Notes under the pieces: generated by a model
The model's input: only the letters and a program-made list of their open reading frames with translations
Database searches by the model: none
Told to the model about the DNA's origin: nothing
Shown: one piece after another, positions 1-17,194 of the stretch
How the letters are laid out: each line of letters starts with the position of its first letter
How positions within the stretch are numbered: the first letter of the stretch is position 1
Program-made: the position numbers and the translations under genes
From: Ascidia mentula
Lineage: Eukaryota > Chordata > Ascidiacea > Phlebobranchia > Ascidiidae
Assembly: GCA_947561715.1 (NCBI GenBank)
Contig: OX387203.1
Location: 11,098,001 to 11,162,000, forward strand
Length of the DNA stretch: 64,000 nt
Direction: 5' to 3'

Positions 1-2805
1 TTTTTGTTGCTGTCTACAATATCTTCTTCAACAAGCATCCGGTCAAAAGTTTCGTCGAATGTTTGCAAAAACATCCTGAACACATGTAACATTTAAGATA
101 GTGAAGTTGTGCTGTGACTGTTTTGTTGATTTAGCTTGAGTTAATTTGCCTAGATCCAAAAATTTTAAGAAATTGTTGTTGCAAATATACCCTAACGAAA
201 TATCAAGCTAATATGCAGAGTGCCCTGCGTAGATTACGTTTTGTGTGTTCGCGTTTGCAGTAATATTACCAAACACTATACCACATTTGCAGCCAAAATG
301 TTATGTAAAAGCAGAAAGCAGCGAACAAAGGTTTCCGTAAAACCTTACAAATGTTATTAGTCAACACCAAAGACCTTTTTAACTCGTATTGGATATTGGT
401 ATCAATCTAATAGTGTAGCTAAATAGGCCGTATCGAATCCCTGCTGTGGGGTATATCCGGAACAGATGTGGTTAACCTGCGACTACGTATCTGTATTTCT
501 ATTAAAAGTTTCGCCGGAGGGAAATGCCCGTCCTGGACACACTCCGAGGACGCCACGAAGCAATCAGTGATGCCAGGGAGTTAATTTACGTTTGGTTGAG
601 CACATATGCATGTGCTGTTGCTGGGGCGAACTTGAGCCAGTTTCTAGCAGCTTTAGTGGGGTTTTAAGCGTATTAAATCGGTAGCTATACTTGGTGCCGG
701 GTGCTGCAAAAAAAAGTACAAACCTCTGGCTAAATTTGCAGAAAAAATTATTCGTTCTCAGTCATTTGTGGTTAATTAATCATTTCGTTTGCAATATCGC
801 ACAAGCATTTGCAAGCCCGTTACCATAGGCATTGGATATTTGACAACTTCCGACCCAAGTGTAAACATAATCCCATAATGTGGCCCAAATGATTTATCCA
901 TTGAATGTTCTCGAGTAAAGTGATTCATTCAACATCCGGTTTACCACATAAAATGTTCACCTATGCTTTTATTATTGTATTATTTTTAACCCAAGCGATG
1001 TATAACGGCACGTGACTAAACCAACCAATAAGCTCCCGATAGTCCAAATATAGATAGTGCGCCTGTTAATTGGGCTCTTTGCATTCGGCTCTACTATTCG
1101 GAATCCTCGTTCTATCTTTGGTCTTCTATTCGGTGACAAGGTATACAGCGAACGGCTTGAGATTTATTCCCACAGCCTGATAATAAACTGTTTATTCGGA
1201 TTCAACCGTTCGCTGGTGAGAAAGGTAAACCCTTACAAATGCAACTGGATTTTGCATAAAAATGAATCGTAGAAGTTGTGGATTTATGCAAGGTCCATCT
1301 CTCCCCTACACAATAGGATCTTCCAGGAGGCTCTACAAATCCTTCATGTGTGCTGTCTCATTCAAGTGCAATTTTTTTATAATATATAATTAGGTCACAA
1401 GACCCAGCAACAGTTATATGAAAACAAGCCCAATATTGGGAACAGTCGCCAGGTGCATTATTGCAGAGGACCTTAAAACAGGATTTATTAAGTTTAATTG
1501 CCATATAAGTCCTTCACATCTAGCCGCATTTGCTACAGTTGCATTATGGCAAACCGACTTTACTCAAGGAGACAAACACTTGAGATCGTACGAAAGTGAT
1601 AATTATCGTTGAAGCATGAAACGTTGTTTGAACCAACAAAAAAAGAACCCGGGGCGCTGTCAGTGCGTTATAAATAATATGATGAGATTCGAATCCTACA
1701 AACCGTCTGATGTCGAACATTTTAGGCCTAAATTCAATTGTAAAAAGTTAACCAAAATTGAATCACAAAAAAAGTTTTGTCTCCCTGTCTGTAGGCTATG
1801 GTTCTTTTTGCATTAGGACATGTCGTGTGACCGAGAAGGCTTGATTTTTTTCTTGAAGAGATAGAACATCAATCCGAATCCATAAGTCTTGCAAGAAGTA
1901 GATACTCATTAATCAGACAAGCTGTTGAATTTTTCACGCGGGTCGGATAGGAAGAATATAATTATGTTGTTTTTTGTGTAAAGTTTTTTTTAAATGCAGT
2001 AAAGTTTTTTGTGTTCGTCGCTATAAATGCAGTAAAGACGCACCTATCAAACCAAACAAAATGTGCCTTACTACATAGCATAGTTCCACAGTGTATGCAC
2101 CATCGCAACAACGAAGTTTTTAGCGTTAAAAATAACAATACGAAATATTCCCTAGTCGAAAATTGGGTTTTAAAATTTAACGTTTCCGCAAAATATGAAA
2201 ACATCATGTTGGGAAGCGTAGATATTTCCAATGAAAACGCAAAAATTGTCTGCGCCAAGAACCGATGGTGGTGATTTCATTTAAATGCTGGTATTTTCCT
2301 TTGATCTTTAGTGTGGAACATAGCCATATACTAACCCGGCGTGCCAATTCGCCACAATCAGTTTTGGGTTGTATGCGCACCCCCAAAACATTTTTGGATC
2401 CGCCCTTGTTAACGGATCATATTATTCTCACCGAAAAATGTTTGTTATTATTGCGTAACAAACTCAAAATGAATTTCAATAACTGCAAAATTGATAAAAG
2501 ATGTTGGCAAGCGTCTTATGTGCTGGTATTTCATTTAAAGGACCAAAAGAAAAAAAATTGCTCTCACACTTGATCACCTTTCTAAAGGACAAGAGGAACA
2601 ACCCTTTTCATTTTACTGCATTAACACAATCATTGTTACACTACATTTTGACTCTACAAAACAACACTAACAATAAATAGGCCATAATAAACCAACGAGA
2701 ACATGGCAGCACCTCACAAACATGCACAACAAATACTGTATTGAAGAACATAAAGATAAAAAAGTACGTTGCAACGCCACAGAAATACAATGTGATGAAG
2801 ATTTT
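1..2805. other. Region without a supported gene
   Basis: This stretch lies downstream of the AGAP gene. Open frames here are at most about 100 codons and show no recognisable domain, no chain of splice-consistent exons and no protein-like composition. A short motif (AAATGCAGTAAAG) occurs twice near 1994-2040. The AGAP 3' UTR presumably occupies part of the right end. I see no RNA gene or complete mobile element. Confidence 0.5.
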
Positions 2806-9656
<6,851 letters not shown>

Positions 9657-9955
9657 TGTATAATTGCATGATGAAATGTATCCAACATTCACAGAGTTTT
9701 GATTTTCAAATATACAGTGCTTGCATCCACAAACAATTTAAAATCCAAAACAAAGTACTTTACATCCTCATACAATTATCTTTTGCACCTTGATTATTAC
9801 AAGAAATGTACAGTACATCTACAAACAATAACAGTTAATACATATATTATATCAACATGTGAAAATATTTGAAACACAACAACATCATCAATCAGAGCAT
9901 CTTTAATTTTGTTATTGTCCTCTCAGTCAATTTTGCCAACTTTCGATGTCTAAGT

Positions 9956-10351
9956 CAGGGTTTCCCAAACTTTTTTGGCCGCAGACCCCATTTTGTAAAC
10001 CTGTTTTTTCTCGGACCTCCTGTCTTACGTCACATCATTTTGCAAAGTAATCAGCGTTGAAAATACTACTAACTATGTTAACATTATTGATAATTTGAAA
10101 TTCTTTAGACGCGTAGTAAAAGAAAAAATTGTAAACAACTTTAAAATTGTAAGATACAACGATAGTGTAAGAACCATTCAAAAGTAGAGTAATTGTACAA
10201 TGAACCCATTGTAAAGCTTACGAAACCAATCCAGTTATGAATTACTGCAGTGATTATTGCTTACGCACTGTATACAACGTACTAATTATTTTTTTGGGTA
10301 TCATTACGGACCCCCTTGCAGTCATTGCAGACCCCGGTTTGGGAACCCCTG
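9956..10351. mobile_element. Non-autonomous hAT-like MITE
   Basis: The left end CAGGGTTTCCCAAAC and the right end (reverse complement CAGGGGTTCCCAAAC) form 15-bp terminal inverted repeats with one mismatch. GCAGACCCC follows near both ends. The 396-bp interior is non-coding. The flanking 8-mers (GTCTAAGT and ATAAAGGT) agree at only four positions, so any target duplication has decayed. It lies 300 bp upstream of the AGAP start codon. Confidence 0.65.
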
Positions 10352-10617
10352 ATAAAGGTTAACAAGCAGATGCTCGCTACAGACAAACAAACATAGCTAG
10401 CATAACTTTAGAGCAAGGTAAAAACATGGATATAGTGGAGTTTTAATCAGCAAAATTTGACTCTAAAGCTGCTTCTACAATTACAAACCAAATGGCTTTA
10501 TTAGAAACTACAAAACAATCAGATTTACTCGAAGCAAAATTTCGATTTTACAACAGAAGGTCAGAACCTTTTTGGTGATCATAAAGTTAGCTTTAACAGT
10601 AAAACCACAAAGCTAGA

Positions 10618-10690
10618 ACAGAGTTTCCCAAACTTTTTCTCTTGTTACCTCTTTATTTTCACACCCTGGTCATTTAAAAATCCTCTACCC
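10618..10690. mobile_element. One end of a second hAT-like MITE
   Basis: CAGAGTTTCCCAAACTTTTT resembles the left end of the 9956 element, followed by a similar T- and C-rich stretch. No matching right end was found within the next kilobase. It is probably a truncated or decayed relative. Confidence 0.35.
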
Positions 10691-11546
10691 CCCTTCAAGT
10701 TTCACAGTTATATTAAATATTTTAAAGAAACTGTTATTTGTAATAAAAAACTGAAAAACAACTAAAATAGCAAGATAACATAATAAACCAGTACTGAATG
10801 CTCATGTGGTTGATACTAACCATCGTGTAAATAACATAGGCTTTACGGTATCCAAAAGGCACAATGTTTGTTATTGTACAGGTCTCAAGTTTTTTCAAGT
10901 TTGTTTACACAGAATTGTTTTTCTCAACATGAATACGGGTCAATTCAACTTTTTTTTTCAAAAAAAGTGTTAGGCAGGTATATGGCATCCTAGAAAAGAG
11001 TCCGATTTTTATACTGGGCACTTTATTTCTAAAGCTATCACCCGTGATTTTAATATAGTTGCACGACAAGGCAAGTCATATTATCCTCCACAAATTTACA
11101 TCATGTGATTTTTCCACATTAGATTAGACTATTATTTATACCTCTGTGTAAGAGTACATCCGTATTATCTATTTATGCAAATACGTGGCATTACAATATG
11201 CGGCAACAAACCTCAATTCCCAGTTCCGAACCTATTTGGCAACAATGTTTTAGCACAACAATGTGCATGAAAAGAAGTAACAATTTAAATCATAAACCAA
11301 AAACACACGAAAGCGAAACAAAAACAATTCAGTGGTTGATCAGTTTTACCAAAGCCCTTATTAGCGAATGCAGTGTTTCAAATAATAAATCATTAAAAGG
11401 GTCGTTTCAAGCAAAAACTCCCTTGCTTGCACATAAAATTATGGCAAAACTATAATTAGCAAAAAGCAGTTAAACAGCGATGTTGACATAAATTTATTTT
11501 TGCACAAACAAATTATAGGCTACTGCTAATATTTCGTATTGTGAAT

Positions 11547-11598
11547 GCATCTCGGCGTTGTAGGGAATTCGGTTTGTCATAATTCGAAACATTTTAAT
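11547..11598 (+). repeat. 52-bp direct repeat, left copy
   Basis: This segment, beginning GCATCTCGGCGTTGTAGGGA, is identical over 52 bp to 14818-14869. The two copies flank the hAT insertion nearly symmetrically, 117 bp outside its left end and 172 bp outside its right end. Without the transposon they would bound a unit of about 340 bp. Confidence 0.9.
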
Positions 11599-11715
11599 TA
11601 ATTTAGTCTTATAGCCTACTTAGGTTGCGAGATCTGCAGGGCCGTTCAATCATATTGAATTAATTTTTGGAAAGCATTATCTACAAAGTTGCCGTTATAG
11701 ATAAAAGGTATGTTT

Positions 11716-14645
11716 CAGGGAGTCGAACCGGAACTGAACCCGAACCCTTAAACCGGTTTGAGCGGTTTATTTTTGTGAACCGGAGCAGAACCCGAACCGG
11801 TAATTTACAATTTGAAAAAACCCGAACCGGAACTGAACCAATACGTATACCCTAAAGTGAACCGAACCCGAAACTGAATCTGTTTCGTCTGGTGTGTGCT
11901 TCCGAAATTCCTTTCAGGCCATACTTTATAATTCCCATTCTGCGACAATCAATTAAATAATTTATGACATCACAACACTGATTAAAACTGCACAAGCCAT
12001 CCATTCATCGTCTATTTATGCTTATTTTTTTCTTCTCAAAGGTTTTGTGTGGTTACAGTAGTACCTGTTTGTGTAAACTGAAACAACCTTAAATGTAGTT
12101 AATGCTGTGGCAAGTCAGGTTGGTAGTTTAACTTTAAATTCGTATAACAATCATAGCAGATTGTGCGATTCGTCATGTAAGTTATTAAACTACACGCCAA
12201 TGATATCTTTACAAGTAGTCTTTGTTGTAGCTGTGACTGAGCTTTCTGTACTTTTGTCAGATAGAAGCGAAGTTGTCAAGTAGTTAATAATTAAACAGTA
12301 TCTTTTTAAACGTGCAGAATTTAAAGCGCAATATGGTACGAAGCAAGCTACACCCGATTAGAAAATATTTTGAATATGATGTGGTGCAGAATAACTCGCG
12401 TTGTTTGTTAGAAAATTGCTCTGCGATAATAAAAGGGGACCATGCTTCCAACCTACAACGGCATGTCATCAGACATCACGAAAAAGTGTATGCTGATTTT
12501 GTTAGGGAAAAGGTTATTGTCAAATCAGGCAATAGACCTACAGGCATTTCGGCCAAAAAGTTCAAAACTGATGGTGATAGCCGCCAATCCACCCTCGATC
12601 AAGCGTTTTTCAAAACAATTAAGGTAAAGATTGACCCAACAACCTTGTTGAATGCATGTTTGGAATTGGTGACTGTCAATGGACGACCATTTAAAATGGT
12701 TAATGACAGTGGGTTTCGGAAAATCATTGATCCAATGCTTGCTGGAATGGACGACAAAATATCAATCAGCGCTGAAACGATACGCAGCAGAGTTTCAAAT
12801 TTGGCCGACCATATCAAAGATGAAATAAGATCAGAAGTTAAGGGAAGGTTGGTGTCATTAAAGGTGGACATTGCGACTCGACTCGACAGGTCAATCATAG
12901 GCGTTAACATGCAGTTCATTAATGAAGGAAAAATCGTACTTCGTACTTTGGCTATGAAAGAAATAACTCAACGCCACACAGCCGTTCACCTGAAGGCCGT
13001 TCTCACAGATGTTGTTCGCATGTACAACTTACAACTCAATCAGATTTACAGCATTACAACCGACAATGGCGCCAACATGATAAAGTCTGTCAAATTGTTA
13101 TCTCAACAACGAGAAAGCATGCCGGGTACATCACAGGAATTTGACACATTTCCCGATTCTGAGAGCGAAGATGAGCTTGATGGCGACTGTTCGACGACGT
13201 ATGAAATTTACGTGGAATTAATTCAGGATTCGTGTATATTTGATGCTCCTCTTCCGTCCCAGCACAGTACCATTAGTGAAATACGTTGTGCAGCACATAC
13301 TTTACAACTGGCTGTGGAAGACGCCATAAAGCACATCAGCTCTTTGAGTGAAAACATAGTGAAAGCAAGAAATCTGTGCAAAAAGTTGAGAAACCCTTCG
13401 ATCATGGTGGTGTTGAAAAAACTTAAATTAAACAAACCGATTTTGAACTGTCCAACGAGATGGCATTCCACTTGTGACATGTTGCAACGATTGATTTCTT
13501 TGAGGGAAGTTTGTGAAGAAATGGCCGCATCTAATCATGAACTTCACCTACCTGAGTGCGAATGGCAAACTTTTATGCACATCCTTGCTGCATTGCAGCC
13601 TGCGAAGATTGCAACCAAATCTCTCCAAAGTGAACAACTTACTTTAGGCGACTTTTACTGCATTTGGCTTAGATGTAAATTGGAGACGTCAAAGCTTCCG
13701 TCCACCCCATTCACTCAGCTACTTTCAGCATCCATCCAAAAAAGAGAAGCAAATTTACTTGAAAATGCTGTCTTCAAGGCATGTATATATCTTGATCCTA
13801 GATTTAACATGCTTCTATCAGATGACGACAAAAAGACAGCAAAATGCCATTTGAAACAAACTTGGGATAGTTTACAAATGCTAAAGTCGACAGAAGGGAT
13901 GGATATGTCTGAAGAGACTCAATATTCTCCTCAGACATCCAGCACAGATGACGACTTAGACGTACTACTTAAATCCCAGTCTGAAAAACTGAAGAAGCAA
14001 GACACACGAAAATCAAGAAAATTGCGTATTCAAATAAGCAACCACCTTGATTCGTTTCTTGAAGAACCACGTCTCAATAAATCTGAAGACGTACTGCAGT
14101 ATTGGGAAAGACAACGATACTTGAAGCCAGAACTTTACCAACTTGCAAACGTGGTCTTTGCTGTGCCCGCAACACAAGTTAGCGTGGAACGAGCATTTTC
14201 AGGGCTTAGATTCATTTTGTCTCCTCAACGGTCAAACATGAAAGACACTGTTTTGGAAAATGTATTGCTAATTCGAATGAACTGTAAATGTGGAGTTTAC
14301 TTCAAATAAAATGATTTAAACCAACATTTTAAACACATAACTTGCTTCAACAGTACATCAAAGGACTGAAGGATAATTAAATTAGTTTTGTTTAGTTTAC
14401 GGACCGGCGGAAAGTATACTGACTATAGTCATTTCTGTACATGCGCCAGCTCGCTCTAAGCTGTTAATTTGCTTGAACCGGAACTGAATCTGAACCCGTC
14501 ACTTTTAAATTTGACGAACCGCGAACCGGAATTGAACCGGATAAAACAAATTTTAAAAACCTGAACCGGAACAGAACCGGATAAAATAAAAATTTCAAAA
14601 CCGGAACCGACACTGAATCTGTTTGACAAGCGGTTCGACTCCCTG
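11716..14645 (+). mobile_element. Complete hAT DNA transposon, 2930 bp
   Basis: Perfect 15-bp terminal inverted repeats (CAGGGAGTCGAACCG at 11716-11730 and its complement at 14631-14645) are bounded by a perfect 8-bp target duplication GTATGTTT (11708-11715 and 14646-14653). The element encodes one uninterrupted transposase. About 165 bp inside each end is packed with GAACCGGAAC/GAACCCGAAC-like subterminal repeats, the probable transposase binding sites. Intact ends, duplication and frame all argue for a recent insertion. An 8-bp duplication and the transposase architecture place it in the hAT superfamily. Confidence 0.97.
12333..14309 (+). CDS. hAT transposase with BED zinc finger
   Basis: This is a cut-and-paste transposase of about 658 residues. 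The start at 12333 is the first ATG (NMVRSKLHPI); the frame is open 21 bases further upstream but only from GTG. An N-terminal BED-type finger (CLLENC...H...HH) is expected to bind the element ends. RNase H-like landmarks are visible: the first aspartate in LKVDIATRLDRS, the second in ITTDNGANM, a CAAHTLQL motif, CPTRWHST, and glutamate in VSVERAFSGLR. The C-terminal dimerisation region covers about the last 60 residues (QLANVVFAVPATQVSVERAF onward). An acidic, low-complexity insert (DSESEDELDGD) separates the second D from CAAH. An AATAAA signal (14305-14310) overlaps the TAA stop. No frame disruption is seen, so the enzyme could be functional. Confidence 0.95.
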   Translation: MVRSKLHPIRKYFEYDVVQNNSRCLLENCSAIIKGDHASNLQRHVIRHHEKVYADFVREKVIVKSGNRPTGISAKKFKTDGDSRQSTLDQAFFKTIKVKIDPTTLLNACLELVTVNGRPFKMVNDSGFRKIIDPMLAGMDDKISISAETIRSRVSNLADHIKDEIRSEVKGRLVSLKVDIATRLDRSIIGVNMQFINEGKIVLRTLAMKEITQRHTAVHLKAVLTDVVRMYNLQLNQIYSITTDNGANMIKSVKLLSQQRESMPGTSQEFDTFPDSESEDELDGDCSTTYEIYVELIQDSCIFDAPLPSQHSTISEIRCAAHTLQLAVEDAIKHISSLSENIVKARNLCKKLRNPSIMVVLKKLKLNKPILNCPTRWHSTCDMLQRLISLREVCEEMAASNHELHLPECEWQTFMHILAALQPAKIATKSLQSEQLTLGDFYCIWLRCKLETSKLPSTPFTQLLSASIQKREANLLENAVFKACIYLDPRFNMLLSDDDKKTAKCHLKQTWDSLQMLKSTEGMDMSEETQYSPQTSSTDDDLDVLLKSQSEKLKKQDTRKSRKLRIQISNHLDSFLEEPRLNKSEDVLQYWERQRYLKPELYQLANVVFAVPATQVSVERAFSGLRFILSPQRSNMKDTVLENVLLIRMNCKCGVYFK

Positions 14646-14817
14646 GTATGTTTGGCACGTTTGCAACGTCATTGCTACCAGAACCTAAACGTAGCCATGA
14701 CATCCTGTTGATTGTATCTTGGGCCGATGTCCATCTACAAGACAAAGGCCAAAACTGTGGTGACGCACATACACGAATATGGATCTTAGATGAAAAGGTG
14801 GCTATTCGCCAGACAAA

Positions 14818-14869
14818 GCATCTCGGCGTTGTAGGGAATTCGGTTTGTCATAATTCGAAACATTTTAAT
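14818..14869 (+). repeat. 52-bp direct repeat, right copy
   Basis: Identical to 11547-11598 over 52 bp; similarity stops abruptly at both edges (ATTTTAAT then TTAATTTAG on the left copy, ATTTTG on the right). See the left copy for geometry. Confidence 0.9.
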
Positions 14870-16120
14870 ATTTTGTTTAAACTTGGTCTTTTGAAACTGC
14901 TTTCTACTCTTTTACATTCACACCCCGTCTTTCTGGCGCCATCGCTAGGTATCTCGTTTGCGTTACGTCTTTCAACTTGCGCTACTTCTTCTAAGTCTCC
15001 TTTGTCGCGTAATCGCAGCAATTCTCTTTGTTTCTGCCTCGTCTTTGATATCTCCCTGTATATTTGCGAGTCTTTCCACAAATAAACTGATCATGGTTTT
15101 CGGTCTAACAGATCATAGCTGTTGGTCTCAACGACCAGCACAGATCTCGGTTTTGCTCTGACAGGACCTGCAGGCAGCATGTTGTTCCACCGGAACTTTC
15201 TTGACAGGTTTGATGTTGCGTTTGCTGTGATGCCATTATTCTGTCTAAACCTTTCGACGTACCAACTGCAACCCTCTAGTGCAATTGACAAATTCATTGA
15301 CTGTTGGTAGTTTTAGTGTTAAAAGGTATATACCCACTACCCTCCCTGTAAGTACAACGCAAAGGCGGATATGAGGCGCAAAAGTGAGCCGACGCGTTTG
15401 CCGGGATTATATGAGTTTTGGCTCGAATTTGGACTAAAATAAATCACTTTTGTAAAAAATTTTTAACTCTTACACAACTGCGCCTTATATTTTAGTCTAA
15501 TTTGCTAAAAAAAAGTCTAAAAAATTTTGCTTCATTTGCCTGCAATATTTTGATCTAAAAAGTCATAAATTATTTGTTGTTTGATAATTTTGCGAACCAT
15601 TACTTCTTAACAGCCCTAATTGGGAGCATCGTAATTGTACTCTGAAAAGAATAGGCCAAAGAGTTTAGACTGCAGCTTAGCGATCGCAGTATTTTTCGTA
15701 ATGGTATATCCGTAGTAAGGAGGTGATAATGCCCATAGGACGAAATATTTCTAACAACATCCAGGGTGATCCTATTGTTGTTATAAGCTGGTGCTCTGTG
15801 TGCATATTATCACAGAGTTTGATTTTCGCGACAGCTATTTAAAAATGCTGGCTTTTAGTGATTTAATATCAACTAATTGATTTCACTGTGCCTCCGGCTT
15901 TGCTACAAATATCTACGCACCACCACTGCCATGCAATTAGGCCTACATAGTTTATTGATAATCACAGGTTAATTTTCGTCATAGGTTTGACCTCCCACTA
16001 ACTAGACCGACAAACCGTGGCTTTAGAACCCCATATATGGCTCTTTTATCCCAGTACCTACTCCACAAAGACGGCAGGCGACAAGTTTATTTGCGAAAAA
16101 CAAGTATGTAAATAAACAAC
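14870..16120. other. Non-coding stretch with short open frames
   Basis: On the minus strand, 15081-14848 reads a polar, helix-prone peptide (SKTRQKQRELLRLRD) with no ATG start, and 15297-15091 reads another short frame. I cannot join them into a supported gene or match them to a family. They may be a decayed mobile-element or gene fragment. The remainder to 16120 shows no gene. Confidence 0.3.
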
Positions 16121-16124
16121 CATT

Positions 16125-16232
16125 AAGTAATGCCATGCTTTCGATCAGAATATTAGAGCTGTGATCGCCAAATATAAAGGGCCTGCGCAGTGGGGCGATC
16201 CTGCCTTGCTATGCGAAAGCATGGCATTACTT
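16125..16232. repeat. 19-bp perfect inverted repeat pair
   Basis: AAGTAATGCCATGCTTTCG at 16125-16143 is the exact reverse complement of 16214-16232. Inside the 70-bp spacer a second nested pair (GATCGCC near 16163 and GGCGATC near 16195) extends the potential hairpin. It lies about 115 bp before the tRNA-like sequence. Confidence 0.8.
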
Positions 16233-16347
16233 CTGCGTTGTCTGATTACGGTGGTAGAGATCCTCTACGCATGTGAAGGTCGCCTGACAAGTTGTGCGCT
16301 AGCGCACCAGTGCACCTTGGCCACAATATACCCCGCGAAGCCACTGA

Positions 16348-16420
16348 GCTCCTGTAGCTCAGTTGGAAGAGCGTTGGGCCTGGTTAGCCCAGGGTCGTGA
16401 GTTCAAACCTCACCGGGAGC
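16348..16420 (+). tRNA. tRNA-like sequence (pseudogene or SINE head)
   Basis: A 73-nt cloverleaf can be drawn: acceptor GCTCCTG/CGGGAGC, D stem GCTC/GAGC, T arm GTGAG-TTCAAAC-CTCAC, with good A-box (TAGCTCAGTTGG) and B-box (GTTCAAACCT) matches. The anticodon arm is abnormal: TTGGGC/GCCCAG gives six pairs around CTGGTTA, one extra pair against the standard five. The nominal anticodon would be GGT (threonine), not normally used by eukaryotic tRNA genes. No CCA is encoded. I therefore favour a tRNA pseudogene or the head of a tRNA-derived SINE over a working tRNA. Confidence 0.5.
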
Positions 16421-17194
16421 TTGATTTTTCAGATCTCGCTCCGACTTGTCGGGAAAAGTGGCTGATCCAGCTTGGCTGCGAAGCCTGTGAACCTTATCAA
16501 CAACCAAGTTTACACTTTTGGTGCGCTTGCATATTTTTTTGCAAAAGTTGTGGTGCTAAAAACATATTGTAAATTTGTGACGATGACCAATTTTGTTTCG
16601 TAAAAGCAGAGTTCCACGACTTAATGTCACTACGAACTTTGATACAATTAGACTATTATTTTTTCGGACAGTAGATTAAACCAGAATTAAGAAACAACAC
16701 ATGTAAAGTGCACGTAAGTTAACCTTCCATTACGATGTATCTGGGGGGAGTCTTGGCAAAGACAAACATGCGACAGTTTTGGTGACTGGTGGCTAGATAA
16801 ACACTCAACCTGGATAGCTGCATGTGGTATCGCCAAGAACTTTTCTTTCTGAAAAAACGGCCGCGCGTCGCAGTTTATGTAATCAATGCTAACTTCCAAT
16901 AACAAAAATGTCACCAATTTGACAACAAATGAAACAGATTAGGCCACCTAAAACCTGACTGTCCGTTTTCGCAAAAATTATCTAAGAATGCAAATGCTGG
17001 TTAAGTCGCAACCTTCCATGTCAACAAAGCTGATTTTTCCAAACCAACCATAATAATAAATCGACGTGGGAAATAATATTTATTGATTTAATTTTCGATA
17101 ATGGTCTGTTTCGGATAAACAGGAGAAACATATCGAACCCCAATGCACAATGGATGCGACCGTTTAAAATTAATTTAAAAGTACAAAATAAAAT
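16421..17194. other. Non-coding gap downstream of claspin
   Basis: No coding exon is supported. The right end should hold the claspin 3' UTR: a minus-strand AATAAA (TTTATT at about 17083-17088) lies roughly 110 bp beyond the stop codon. Confidence 0.45.

Noticed and set aside
12599-13480. Minus-strand frames of 85-106 codons inside the hAT element
   Set aside because: They are antisense shadows of the transposase.
11547-14869. 52-bp direct repeats as terminal repeats of a larger mobile element
   Set aside because: The enclosed unit of about 340 bp has no recognisable coding or structural parts, so a simple duplication is the safer description.
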